64,000 nucleotides of DNA. Source: CAWINX01 sp963837585. GTDB taxonomy: Bacteria > Actinomycetota > Thermoleophilia > Solirubrobacterales > 70-9. The stretch covers positions 1 through 64,000 of the forward strand of contig CAWINX010000001.1 in NCBI GenBank assembly GCA_963837585.1, read 5' to 3'. Shown here one piece after another: positions 1-9,555 of this stretch (the stretch's first letter is position 1; every line of letters starts with the position of its first letter). The notes under the pieces were generated by a model that saw only the letters and a program-made list of their open reading frames with translations, was not told the origin of the DNA and made no database searches. Made by a program: the position numbers and the translations under genes.

Positions 1-6
1 AAGGGG

Positions 7-685
7 TTACCTGCGGCTCAGGATGAGCAGCCAGTACGCGAGCTGCGAGAGCGCGGCCAGCGCGGCGGCGACGTACGTCATCGCCGCGGCGGTCAGCACC
101 TTGCGCGCGCCTTGGGAGCTCACCGCTCGAGACGAGCGAGCCGATGTCCGGAGATCTGCGCCATCGCGCGACGGGCAGACGCGTCGAACTCGACCGGCAG
201 CATCGACGGCTGGAAGGGACGACGACGGCGAGAGGATCGATTCGCGAACGATCGAGTCGCCGGCGATCTACGCGAAAGCCGACGTCAGGATGAAGCGCCA
301 GGCCTCGGAAGCGAACGCGACCGCCGGCCACATCGCGGAACGCAGCGGAACGGGGCGTACGCCTGCTCGTGCTGGATCGCGTGACCGACGCGTGCGCGGC
401 GATCACCGTCGGCGCGACCGACGCCCCGCGTACACGGGCTCCGAGAGGTGCACCGACTTCTTCCACCAGGACGTGGTCGAGAGCAGGCCGCGGCAACGAC
501 GGCTCGACGGGGACCGCCTGGAGACCGCATGCGGTCGAGGATCTCCCGCGCCGCTCGGCGACCGTCGAGCCGTTGCCGTACCGACCTGCATCTGCGCCGC
601 CACCGTCTTCTTCCGCCAGTGCTCAACGAAGAGGCCGATGATCATCGGCGGGAGCGGAACGCGAGGTCGAGGCCCCGCCGCCCAT
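7..685 (-). CDS. YugP-type membrane zinc metallopeptidase (frameshifted)
   Basis: Predicted integral-membrane zinc protease of the YugP/DUF2268-like neutral zinc metallopeptidase group. Pieced across several frames, the minus strand reads a segment like LSEPVYAGRS, then a HEVGHAIQHEQAYAPF zinc-binding stretch (bases about 365-420), then an LPVEFDASARAMAQI segment and a hydrophobic C-terminus ending YWLLILSRR before TAA at base 7. These blocks occur in that order in YugP proteins, normally about 220-230 residues, which matches the span. No single frame is open, and at least five single-base shifts are needed, as in every gene of the first 4 kb. The start is uncertain: ATG at 685 or 645. Family is clear from the combined blocks. 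Substrate is unknown. Confidence 0.6.
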
Positions 686-722
686 GTGCGTGAAGCGTCC
701 GGCGGCGTAGGATCGAGACCAC

Positions 723-1535
723 GTGACCGGGATCGCGCAGGAGGAGATCGACAACCCGCTCGAGCGGCTCCGGCTCCTGTCCGGCGACGACGACGCGATG
801 GCGTCGTTCCTCGACGAGCTCGAGGTCTCTTCGCCGCGCGAGCGCGAGATGCTCGCGGAGCTCGCGCGACGAACGCCAGTCGCCCGCACCGACCGCTTCG
901 ACGCGGATCACCGCCGCTTGATTCGAGCGCTCGAGAGCCTGCGCCGGCGCGGCTTCCACGGCTCGCAGGCGGGCGCCTCGCTGGGGCCGTTCCGGTACGT
1001 CGTCGATGGCTCGTCGGCTCGTCGCCCGCTACCTGGTGGTCTCGCACGTGAAGAACGTCGTCACGCAGATGCAGAACCTCTGCTGGACGCGCGGTGGAGG
1101 CGGCGTCCAACTCGGCCGAGCTGAAGCTGCTGCGGCCGGCGCGCTTCGACGCGCGGCGCTCGTCGAGATGATGCGCTCGCGCGAGATCAGCGTGCCGTCG
1201 TTCGTGTCGCCGGGATCCTGATCCCGGTCACGGCGACGCTCTGGCGCGGATGAGCGGCGCACGTCGCGAACTGGTGGGTCGCATTGCTGGTCGGCCTCGT
1301 CGGCGTCGTGGTCGGGCTCGGCCTCTCGTGGATCGTGGTCCGCGGGACCACGCTCGCGAGCAGCCGGATCCACCTTCTCCGCGCGCGAGCCGCTGCACGT
1401 CGTGTGGGACGACGTCGGCCGCTGCGGACAGCCGCCGAAGGACGGTGCCGTACGTTCGCGATCGTCGCGATCGTGCTCATGGTCGGCGTCTGGATCGTCC
1501 TGCCGACCCTCGTGGCGCTGGCGCTCGCGACCTAG
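723..1535 (+). CDS. Hypothetical membrane protein (frameshifted)
   Basis: Unrecognised protein. The first 95 residues are open from GTG 723 (begins MTGIAQEEIDNPLERLRLL, acidic and helical). The reading then moves through other frames (about 1000, 1100, 1215, 1375 and 1440) and gives a stretch with two Cys/Gln-rich helices (VVTQMQNLCW), a FAGILIPVTATLW-like hydrophobic segment, WWVALLVGLVGVVVGLGLSW, and a final FAIVAIVLMVGVWIVLPTL before TAG at 1533-1535. That implies about three transmembrane segments in the C-terminal half. It converges on csoR, and the stop codons overlap. No family can be named. Coding status rests on the long hydrophobic runs and good codon-position GC in each piece. Confidence 0.45.
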
Positions 1536-1824
1536 CGCGTGCGCGCGAAGCGCTGGACGGCCGCGAGCAGCTCCTCGTCTTCTTGCCCGCCACGGCCGCG
1601 TCGCCGGACGCGAGCGCCTCGCCACGCAGTGCTTGACGTGTCCTCGAGCAGCTGGAGGCGACGGACTCGAGCGCCGTGTTACCGCGGCGATCTGGGTGAG
1701 GATGTCGATGCAGTAGCGGTCGTCCTCGACCATCCGCTCGATGCCGCGCACCTGGCCCTCGATCCGGTGCAGGCGCTTGACGAGCGCGTCCTTGTCCGTT
1801 CGGTGTAGCGCGTTCCTCGCTCAC
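1532..1824 (-). CDS. csoR: CsoR-type copper-sensing repressor (frameshifted)
   Basis: DUF156/CsoR metal-sensing repressor. The readable core is KRLHRIEGQVRGIERM followed by VEDDRYCIDILTQIAAV and, after a shift near 1655, HVKHCVA. These hold the family's Cys-x(n)-His-x3-Cys copper site (Cys of RYCIDIL, His and Cys of HVKHC). The family is about 90-95 residues, and this span codes for about 96. The GTG start at 1824 overlaps the copA TGA (GTGA) and has GGGAGGGAG upstream, so it is coupled to copA. In known systems apo-CsoR represses its own copper operon and Cu(I) releases it. The matching operator lies at 4208-4225 in front of copZ. Two or three single-base shifts are probably sequence errors. 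Confidence 0.8.
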
Positions 1825-3984
1825 GCTGCGGCTCCCTCCCGGACGCTCCGGAAGCGCCGCAGCCGCAGGCTGTTCGTGACCACGAAGAGGCTCGAGCACG
1901 CCATCGCGGCGGCGGCGACGATCGGGTTCAGCAGCCCCGCCATGGCGAGCGGGATCGCGGCGACGTTGTAGGCGAACGCCCAGAAGAGGTTGCCCTTGAT
2001 CGTGCGCGAGCGTGCGCCGCGCGAGGCGGATCGCGTCGGCGGCGGCGCGCAGGTCGCCGGACACGAGCGTCAGGTCGGACGCCTCGATCGCGACGTCGGT
2101 GCCGGTGCCGATCGCGAGGCCGAGATCTGCCTGCGCGAGCGCCGGCGCGTCGTTGACGCCGTCGCCGACCATCGCGACGACCCGCCCTCGTCCTGCAGCG
2201 CGCTCGATCTCGGCGCACCTTGTCGGCCGGGGAGCACACCCGCGACGACGCGCTCGATCCCGACCTCGGCGGCGACCGTGCGCCGCGGTGCGCTCGTCGT
2301 CGCCGGTGAGGAGCACCGGCGTCAGGCCGAGCCCGCGGAGCTCGCGAATCGCCTCGGCGCTCGTCGGCTTGAGCCGGTCGCGCGACCGCGAGGCGCGCCG
2401 CTGCGCTCGCCGTCCCAGCGCGACGGTGATCGCGTGCCTCCTCGACGGCGCGCGCCGACCGTCGACTCGATGGCCCGCTCCGACGATCGCCGTCGTCGAC
2501 GCCACCGCCCGCGTCGAAGATTGCTCGGAACCCGCGCGGTTCGAAGCTCGACGGCGGGCAGCGCGCCCGACCGGCTCGCGCCGCACGCCGCGACCGCCTG
2601 CGCGACGGGATGCTCGGATCGCCGCCTCGACCGCGCCGGCGAGGCGGAGGAGCTCGTGCGCGCTCGGCCCCGTTCAGCCGGCACGGCGTCCGTCGAGCTC
2701 CATCCGCCCCTCGGTGACGGTGCCGGTCTTGTCGAGCACGATCGTCGTGATCCGGCGGGTCTGCTCGAGCACCTCCGGCCCCTTGATCAGGATCCCGAGC
2801 TGCGCGCCCGCGGCCGGTCCCGACCATCAGCGCGGTCGGCGTCGCGAGGCCGAGCGCGCACGGGCAGGCGATGATCAGCACCGCGACGGCCGCGGTGAAC
2901 GCCGCGCCGCGCTCGCCCCGAAGGCGAGCCACCGACGAGCGTCGCCGAGCGCGATCGCGATCACGACCGGCACGAAGACGGCCGCGACGCGGTCGGCGAG
3001 CCGCTGGACCGGCGCCTTCCCCGACTGCGCCTCGGTCGACGAGCCGCGCGATCTGCGCGAGCGCGGTGTCGGCGCCGACCCTCGTCGCGCGCACGACCAG
3101 GCGGCCCGTAGTGTTGATCGTCGCGCCGGCGACCTCGGAACCCGGCGCCGACCTCGACCGGCACCGGCTCGCCGGTCAGCATCGACTGGTCGATCGCCGA
3201 CGAGCCCTCGACGACGACGCCGTCGGTCGCGATCTTCTCGCCCGGCCGGACGACGAACAGGTCGCCGACCGCGAGCTCGCTCGACGGGGACGAGCACCTC
3301 CTCGCCGTCGCGGAGCACGCGTGCCTCCTTCGCGCCCGAGCTCGAGCAGGGCGCGGATCGCCTCGCCCGAGCGGCCGTTCGCGCGGCGCCTCGAGGCAGC
3401 GGCCGAGCAGGATCAGCGTCGTGACCACGGCGGCGACCTCGAAGTAGGTGTCGGCGTCGATGCCGCGCGACGAGGACGACCGTCGACCAGTCCAGGCGGA
3501 GAGCGTGCCGAGCGAGATCAGCGTGTCCATCGTCGCGGCGCCGTGGCGGGCGTTCGGGAGCGCGCGCGATGGAACCGAGCCCGGCGCAGAAGACGACCGG
3601 CGTCGAGAGCGCGAGCGCGACCCACTCCCAGCCGTCGAAGCGGAGCGGCGGCACCATCGCGAGCGCAGCGAGCGGGACCGTCAGGAGCGACCGCGAGAGC
3701 GAGCCGCGTCCGCACGCGCCCGGGCCGGGTCCGGCGCTCGGCGCCCGGTCGCGCGGCAGCGCGGCGCGGTAGCCGGTCGCCTCGACGGTCGCGATCAGCT
3801 CGTCGACCGCCACGGACGCCGGTCGAAGCGACACCGCGCGGCCGCTCGGTCGCGAAGTTGACGGTCGCCTCGACGCCGTCGAGCCTGTTGAGCTTCCGCT
3901 CGATCCGCGCGGCGCAGGAGGCGCAGGTCATGCCCTCGAGGTCGAGCCGGAGCCTCCGGCTTCGGGGGTGGCGCAACGGGCCAT
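1821..3984 (-). CDS. copA: Copper-translocating P1B-type ATPase CopA (many frameshifts)
   Basis: Cu(I)-exporting ATPase of the inner membrane. In order the pieces show an N-terminal heavy-metal domain (EGMTCASCAARIERKLN, CxxC), membrane segments including LLTVPLAALAMVPPLRF, an actuator domain (EKIATDGVVVEGSSAIDQSM and LTGEPVPVEV), the transmembrane metal site ACPCALGLATPTALM (CPC), the phosphorylation-loop region, the class-specific HP of EHPVAQAVAA, the hinge MVGDGVNDAPALAQAD, and a final membrane pair ending SLRLRRFRSVREGAAA. The span codes for about 720 residues, as expected for CopA with one HMA domain. ATG 3984 overlaps the copZ stop (TGATG). More than ten single-base shifts break the frame. 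Because every motif is conserved, these look like sequence errors rather than decay. Confidence 0.88.
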
Positions 3985-4198
3985 CAGGCTGCCTCGTATC
4001 CCGCTTCCTCGATCGCCGCGCGGAGCGCCGCGTCGTCGAGGTGCTCGCCCGCGGACGGTCGACGCGCTTCGTCTCGAGGTCGACCTCGACCGAGTCGACG
4101 CCGGGAACCGCGGACACCTCTTCCTCCACGGCAGCCACACAGTGCACGCAGTGCATCCCCGGAACGAGATACCGAATCGTCCTTCGTTCCGTGTTCAT
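3984..4198 (-). CDS. copZ: Copper chaperone, CopZ-like (one frameshift)
   Basis: Small cytosolic heavy-metal-associated domain protein of about 71 residues that would hand Cu(I) to CopA. It starts MNTERRTIRYLVPGMHCVHC with the HMA metal site GMHCxxC and continues AAVEEEVSAVPGVDSVEVDL. After a shift near 4055 it ends HLDDAALRAAIEEAGYEAA, a typical HMA C-terminus. The stop TGA overlaps the copA ATG, and I treat it as a separate gene because a stop precedes the second HMA domain. The ATG at 4198 lies 6 bases past a -10-like TATTGT, so the transcript is probably leaderless. No Shine-Dalgarno sequence is visible. Confidence 0.82.
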
Positions 4199-4204
4199 GA
4201 TGCA

Positions 4205-4233
4205 ACAATACCCCTAGAGGGTATTTGCCGCAA
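4205..4233 (-). promoter_or_regulatory. copZ promoter with CsoR-type operator in the -35/-10 spacer
   Basis: On the minus strand, TTGCGG (4233-4228), a 17-base spacer and TATTGT (4210-4205) form a good sigma-70-like promoter. Its start point would fall on or beside the copZ ATG (4198). The spacer is occupied by a near-perfect inverted repeat, AATACCCCTAGAGGGTATT as read on the plus strand (4207-4225). It matches the known CsoR operator form TACCC-N-GGGTA. Binding there would block RNA polymerase directly. That csoR is the last gene of the operon supports autoregulation. Confidence 0.75.
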
Positions 4234-4271
4234 GGTCGGAAGACCGGCACGATGAGCCAATCCACCGCGAT

Positions 4272-4826
4272 GTGACGATGTCGGCCTGGCCCGGCCCCGG
4301 CGAGCTGCAGGTCGGGCTCGGCTGCATGCGGCTCTCGACGGACGCCGACCGGGACGAGGAGCGAGCGCTCGCGACCGTCTCGGCCGCCGCAGGCGCAGGC
4401 GTCACCGTGTTCGACACCGCGCGCGCGTACGGGCTCGGGCCGGAGGAGCTCGGCCACAACGAGCGGCTGCTCGCCCGAGCTCTGCGTGCGTGTGGCGCCG
4501 ACGCGACTGCGCGGATCGTGACCAAGGGCGGCATGACGCGGCCGGAGGGTGCCTGGGTGCCCGACGGCCGAGCCAAGGCGATCCGCGCGGACTGCGAGGC
4601 GAGTCTCGAGGCACTCGACGGCCTCCCGATCGACCTCTACCTCCTCCACGCTCCCGACCCGCGAACGCCGTGGCGGACGTCGGTGCGCGCGCTCGCCCGG
4701 CTCGTCGAGGACGGCCTGGTGTCGCGCGTCGGCCTCGCGAACGTGAACCGCGGTCAGGTGGACGAAGCGCTCGGGCTCGCTCCGGTGGCCGCGGTGCAGG
4801 TTGCCCTGAGCGTGGTCGACGACCGG
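4272..4826 (+). pseudogene. Aldo/keto reductase, C-terminally truncated at a sequence junction
   Basis: N-terminal two-thirds of an NADPH-dependent aldo/keto reductase. Visible blocks are GLGCMRLS at the first beta strand, a TVFDTARAYGLGPEELGHNE segment holding the catalytic Asp and Tyr, VTKGG with the catalytic Lys, ASLEALDGLPIDLYLLHAPD with the catalytic His, and a LVEDGLVSRVGLANVN block, ending AAVQVALSVVDDRA. The family then needs about 90-120 more residues (strands 6-8 and the cofactor-binding C-terminus). At about base 4826 the sequence switches to the interior of an unrelated regulator in another frame. The 185 residues before the break are free of frameshifts. Start is GTG 4272 or ATG 4278. 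Confidence 0.75.
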
Positions 4827-7318
4827 GCGCCAAGTTCCTCGACCCCGGCGACGGCACGTTCGGCGAGTCCGAGGGCCAGCATCTGCTCATCCACAGCCTC
4901 TACCGGCTCGTCGCCGACCTGGCCGCGCAGCGGCCGCTGGCTCTGCTCGTCGACGATGCGCACGAGCTCGATGCGCCGTCGCTGCGCTTCCTGGCCTACC
5001 TCGCCCGTCGCGTCCGCGATCTGCCGGTCGTGCTGGTCGTCGCTCTGCGTCCGTCGCACCCGGGGGCCGAGGCGCATCTGCTGGGCGAGCTGACCCAGAC
5101 GCCCGGGGCGCTGCGGATCGAGCCCCGGCCGCTGCCCGAAGAGGCGGTGGCGAGGATGGTCGCCGCGGCACTGGATCGCCCCCTGCATCCCGCCTTCGGT
5201 CGCGAATGCTTCTCGGTGACCGGGGGCAACCCGTTGCTGGTCCGTGAGCTGGCTCGGGGGCTCGCCGAGCATGGAGCCGACGGCTCCGATCGGGATCTCG
5301 CTTTGCTGCGACGCATCGGCCCGGAGCCGGTCGCCTGGGCGGTGGAGGGGACGCTGCGCAGGCTGCCCGAGCCGGCGACCGCGGTGGCCAGGGCGGTCAG
5401 CGTCTTCGACACGCACGGCACCGTCGAGCTCACCGCCGCGCTGGCCGGCGTTGCCGCGGACTCGGCGCGAAACGCGATCGGCGAGCTGCAGGTCGCCGGC
5501 CTGGTGGAGGGCGAGATCGAGCTGTGCTTCGCGCACCCGCTGATCGGGCAGGCGGTTCGCGCCTCGATACCGCCGGCCGAGAGGGCGTTGCTCCACGCCA
5601 GGGCCGCCGAGCTGCTCGCCGAGCGGGGGGACCCGGCGGCCGTGGCCGCTCATCTGCTGCTCAGCCCCCCCGCCGGCCGGCCCTGGGCGGCGCAGGCGCT
5701 GGTCGGCGCCGCCGAGCAGGCGCGCCGGGGAGCGAGCCCGGAGCGCGCCGTCGAGTTGCTGGGACGCGCCATGCGAGGAGCCACCGACGCCCGAGCAGCG
5801 CCCGCGGGTGCTCGCCGACCTGGCTCGTGCGCAAGCCGCGATTGGGGATGCCGCCGGCGTCGAGACGTTCTCCGCGGCCGTCGATGCCGCGGAGGCCGAC
5901 GAGGAGCGGGCGGGACTTCTGCTCGGCCTCGCGCGGGCCTATCAGGACCAGGCTCGCTTCGACGAGGCCGCGCAGACCGCCGAGCAGGGGCTGCGCATCG
6001 ACTCCCTCGACGATCAGCTGCGAACCGAGCTGACCGCGGCTTACGACACGGCGGTCATCTGGACCTCCGGGGGCGGCGAGGAGACCGGTGCGATCGAGCA
6101 GATGCCGGGGATGAAAGAGCGGATCGCGGAGGCGCGGGAGCGACTCTTCACCGGGCGCGATCACACGGTCGCCGTCGACTTGGCGCATCAGGCGTGGGCC
6201 GGCGCCGCGGAGCTCCCGGGAGGCGGGGCGGACGATCCCACCGCGATCCGGCTCTTCGCCCTGCTGCACAACGCCGATGCCGAGCGCGAGGCGATCGAGA
6301 TGGCCGATCGCTGCCTCGCCGCCGCGCGCCAGTCGGACTCGTCGCATGGACATCGCGACCTGGCAGCACATGCGCGGGCACGCGCTCGCCTACGCGGGCC
6401 GTCTCGACGAGTCGGAGATGGAGCTCCGCGCCGCCTTCGAGACGCGCGGGCGCGGCTGGTCCGACGTGGCTGCCGATCACCGCCTCGGCGCTGGTCTACG
6501 TCCTGATCGATCGCGACGACCTCGACGGCGCCGATGGCGTGCTCGCGGCCGCCGACGACTTCGTCTTGCACCCCCGCGAGAGCCCGATGTGGGCGATGAC
6601 CGAGGCCGCGCGTGGACGCCTCGAGCTCGTCCGCGGCGATCCCGCGCGTGCGCTCGAGATCCTCGAGGAGGCGGGCCGCCGCATGGAGGCGGAGCTCGGG
6701 ATCACGAATCCGGCGTGCTCGCCGTGGCGTTCGGACGCCGTGCTCGCGCTGGCGGAGCTGGGACGCGCCGAGGAGGCGATCGCGCTCGCCGACGAGGACC
6801 TCGAGCGGGCCGAGGGCTGGGGCGCGCCGCGGGCTCTCGGCGGCGCGCTGCGCGTGCGGGGGCTGGTGGCGTCGCCCGGCGAGCGACTCGACTGGATGAC
6901 CCGTGCGGTCGAGGTCCTCGAGGACAGCGAGACCCGCCTGGACTACGCCTACGCGCTCCACGCGCTCGGCCGCGCACAGCGCGAGGCGGGGACCGACGCG
7001 TCGGGTGAGACGCTGCGCGCCGCGCTCGACCTGGCCGAGCAGTGCGGCGCGCGGGCGCTGGCGCGCGATGCCCTGGCCGAGCTTCACGCGGCCGGCAGCC
7101 GACCGCGCCGTCCCCGGCTCGAAGGCCCGGAGTCGCTCACCGAGCGCGAGGCCGACATCGCCGAGCTCGCGGCCTCCGGCATGACCAACGGCGAGATCGC
7201 CGAGGGCCTGGTCGTCACGCCGAGGACCGTGGCGTTCCATCTCGGCAACGTCTACCGAAAGCTCGGTATCTCCGGTCGCAGCGAGCTCACCGACGCACTC
7301 GAGTCGGCGACCGACTGA
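4827..7318 (+). pseudogene. LuxR-family large ATPase (STAND/MalT-like) regulator, N-terminally truncated
   Basis: Transcriptional regulator of the large LuxR group with an AAA/STAND ATPase module, a tetratricopeptide-like helical region and a C-terminal LuxR helix-turn-helix. The reading starts mid-domain (GQHLLIHSLYRLVADLAAQ), keeps Walker B (LALLVDDAHELDAPSLRFL) and the sensor region, and ends with LTEREADIAELAASGMTNGE plus a second helix VVTPRTVAFHLGNVYRKLG. The Walker A loop and everything before it, normally about 100 residues, are missing. The left edge coincides with the break in the aldo/keto reductase. Internal frame changes near 5790, 6345 and 6465 restore the original frame. If the junction is real the protein could not bind ATP normally. 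Confidence 0.75.
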
Positions 7319-7347
7319 CAGGTTTTCAGGCACCCGATTACAGGGTT

Positions 7348-7377
7348 TTGTCCTGGGCGGCGAACAGCGCCTACCTT
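7348..7377 (+). promoter_or_regulatory. Candidate promoter of the propeller-collagen gene cluster
   Basis: TTGTCC (7348-7353) and TACCTT (7372-7377) are separated by 18 bases, upstream of the first surface-protein gene and 32 bases before its preferred GTG start. The gene that follows has a strong Shine-Dalgarno sequence (AGAAGGAGG, 7397-7405). This is a visual match only. Confidence 0.4.
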
Positions 7378-7409
7378 CACGCGCCAAGATGGCTCAGAAG
7401 GAGGAAAAG

Positions 7410-9549
7410 GTGGCGAGGCGCCCATCCGGCCGACTTGCCGGCGCAATCGCGACGCTGGCGGCAGTCGCCCTGCTTGCCCCCGCCTCGGCTTCGGCGACGC
7501 TGACCTTCGCGCCGCATGCCGATTTCGCCGCCGGGTCCGGCGCCTCCTCGGCCGCGATCGGCGACCTCAACAACGACGGCCTCCCCGACCTGGTGACGGC
7601 GAATCAAAATTCCAACAACGTTTCCGTCCTGCTCGGCAACGGCTCGGGTTCCTTCGGCGCCGCCACCGACTTCGCCGTCGGAAGCTACCCCTCCTCGGTC
7701 GCGATCGGCGACCTCAACGGAGACGGCCACCCCGACCTGGCGACGGCGAACTTCAGCTCCAACACGGTCTCGGTCCTGCTCGGCACCGGCAGCGGCTCCT
7801 TCGGCGCCGCGATCAGCTTCGGCGTCGGAAGCGGCCCCTACTCCGTCGCGATCGGCGACCTCGACAACGACGGCCACCCCGACCTGGCGGTGGCGAACAA
7901 CCACTCCGGCACCGTCTCGATCCTGCTCGGCACCGGCAGCGGCTCTTTCGCCGCCGCGGCCGGCTCGCCAATTGCGGTCGGAGGCGGTCCCGTCTCAGTC
8001 GCGATCGGCGACCTTGACGGTGACGGCCGGCCCGACCTTGCAGTGGCGAACCTCAGCTCCAGCACCGTCTCCGTCCTGCTCGGCACTGGCAGCGGCTCTT
8101 TCGCCGCCGCGGCCGGCTCGCCGATTGCGGTCGGCAACGGCCCCTACTCAGTCGCGATCGGCGACCTCAACGACGACGGCTGTCCGGACCTGGCGGTGGC
8201 GAACAACGGCTCCGACACCGTCTCCGTCCTGCTCGGCGACGGCAGCGGCTCCTTCAACGCCGCCAGCGGCTCGCCGATTGCGGTTGGCAGCGGCCCCATC
8301 TCAGTCGCGATCGGCGACCTCAACAGCGACGGTCACCTCGATCTGGCGACGGCGAACATCAACTCCAACAACGTCTCCGTCCTGCTCGGCGACGGCAGCG
8401 GTACCTTTGGCACCGCGACCAACTTCGCCGTCGGGATCTTCCCCATCTCAGTCGCGATCGGCGACCTCAACGGCGACGGCCGGTCCGACCTGGCGGTGGC
8501 GAATGTCGCCTCCAACACCGTCTCCGTCCTCCTCAACGCCCCCACCGCCGACGCCAGCCCCACCTCCCTCACCTTCGGCTCGCCCACCCCCGTCCCGCAG
8601 GGAACCGTCAGCCCCGCCCAGAGCGTGACGATCGCCAACAACGGCTCGGCGCCGCTCGAGGTCACGGGATTCGACTTCAGCGGCACGAACGCAGACGACT
8701 TCTTCGTCGACTCCGACACCTGCCACGGCGAGGTCGATCCCGGGTCGAGTTGCACGGTCAAGGTGCGTTACACCCCTCAGGCCGCGAATGGGAGCAGCAG
8801 CGCCACGCTCGACGTCCTCTCGAACGCCCCCGGCACGAACCAGATCGCTCTGACCGGCACATCCGGCTCCTCGCTGATCGGCACGACCGGCGATACCGGG
8901 GCGACGGGGGCGATCGGGGACGCCGGCGCGACCGGTGACGTCGGAGCGACCGGAGCGACGGGCGACGTCGGCGCGACCGGGGACGTCGGCGCGACCGGCC
9001 CAACCGGCGCCACGGGCCTCACCGGTTCAACCGGGGCGACAGGAGGCACCGGCGCGACCGGGCCCACCGGCTCCGTTGGCGCGACCGGCGCTACCGGAGC
9101 CACAGGTTCGACTGGAGCCACCGGTCCCAACCGGCCCAACCGGCTCGATCGGGTCCACGGGAGCGACCGGGCCGGTCGGCGATACGGGCCCCGTCGGCGA
9201 CACTGGGCCGATAGGCCCGACCGGCCCCACCGGGGCGACCGGGGCGACCGGCGAGAGAGGTCCCTCGGTCCTGTCCGCCCGGGCGCTGAAGCGAGCCACG
9301 CTTCGCTGCGGGGTTTCGAAGAAGGACGGCTCGACCCAGGCGCGCTGCCTGGTGCGCACCCCCGGGGTCAGCGCCGGCGCGCTGCGCTGGTTGCTCTACC
9401 ACGGTGGGCGCATCTATGAGCGCGGCTTCGCTCTCGTGCGTCACGGCCGGGCCAAGGTCAACGTGCTCGGCGAGGCGCGCCTGCCGCGCGGGGGCTACCG
9501 CGTCCGCGTCCCCAGTTCCCATCACCCCGGCCGCTTCAGGCTGCGTTAG
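7410..9549 (+). CDS. Secreted seven-FG-GAP propeller / collagen-like stalk protein, copy 1 (one frameshift)
   Basis: Predicted exported surface protein of about 712 residues. Order: signal peptide (LAGAIATLAAVALLAPASASA), exactly seven FG-GAP/VCBS repeats of about 49 residues, each with a calcium-loop motif like IGDLNGDGHPDL and ending SVLLGTGSGSFG, a choice-of-anchor-D Ig-like domain (ADDFFVDSDTCHGEVDPGSS), a Gly-X-Y tract rich in GAT/GPT/GDV triplets, and a roughly 90-residue C-terminal domain with two Cys (ATLRC, ARCLV) and LRWLLYHGGR. Seven repeats fit a closed integrin-alpha-like beta-propeller. The frame shifts by one base at about 9124-9130 inside the stalk. I prefer GTG 7410 because AGGAGG sits 5 bases upstream, although ATG 7389 is in frame. 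Ligand unknown. Confidence 0.8.
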
Positions 9550-9555
9550 GCACAG

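Noticed and set aside
23..1051. 342-residue plus-strand reading frame at the left edge
   Set aside because: It is Arg/Ala-rich with no hydrophobic or conserved pattern, and it lies antisense to the YugP-like zinc protease.
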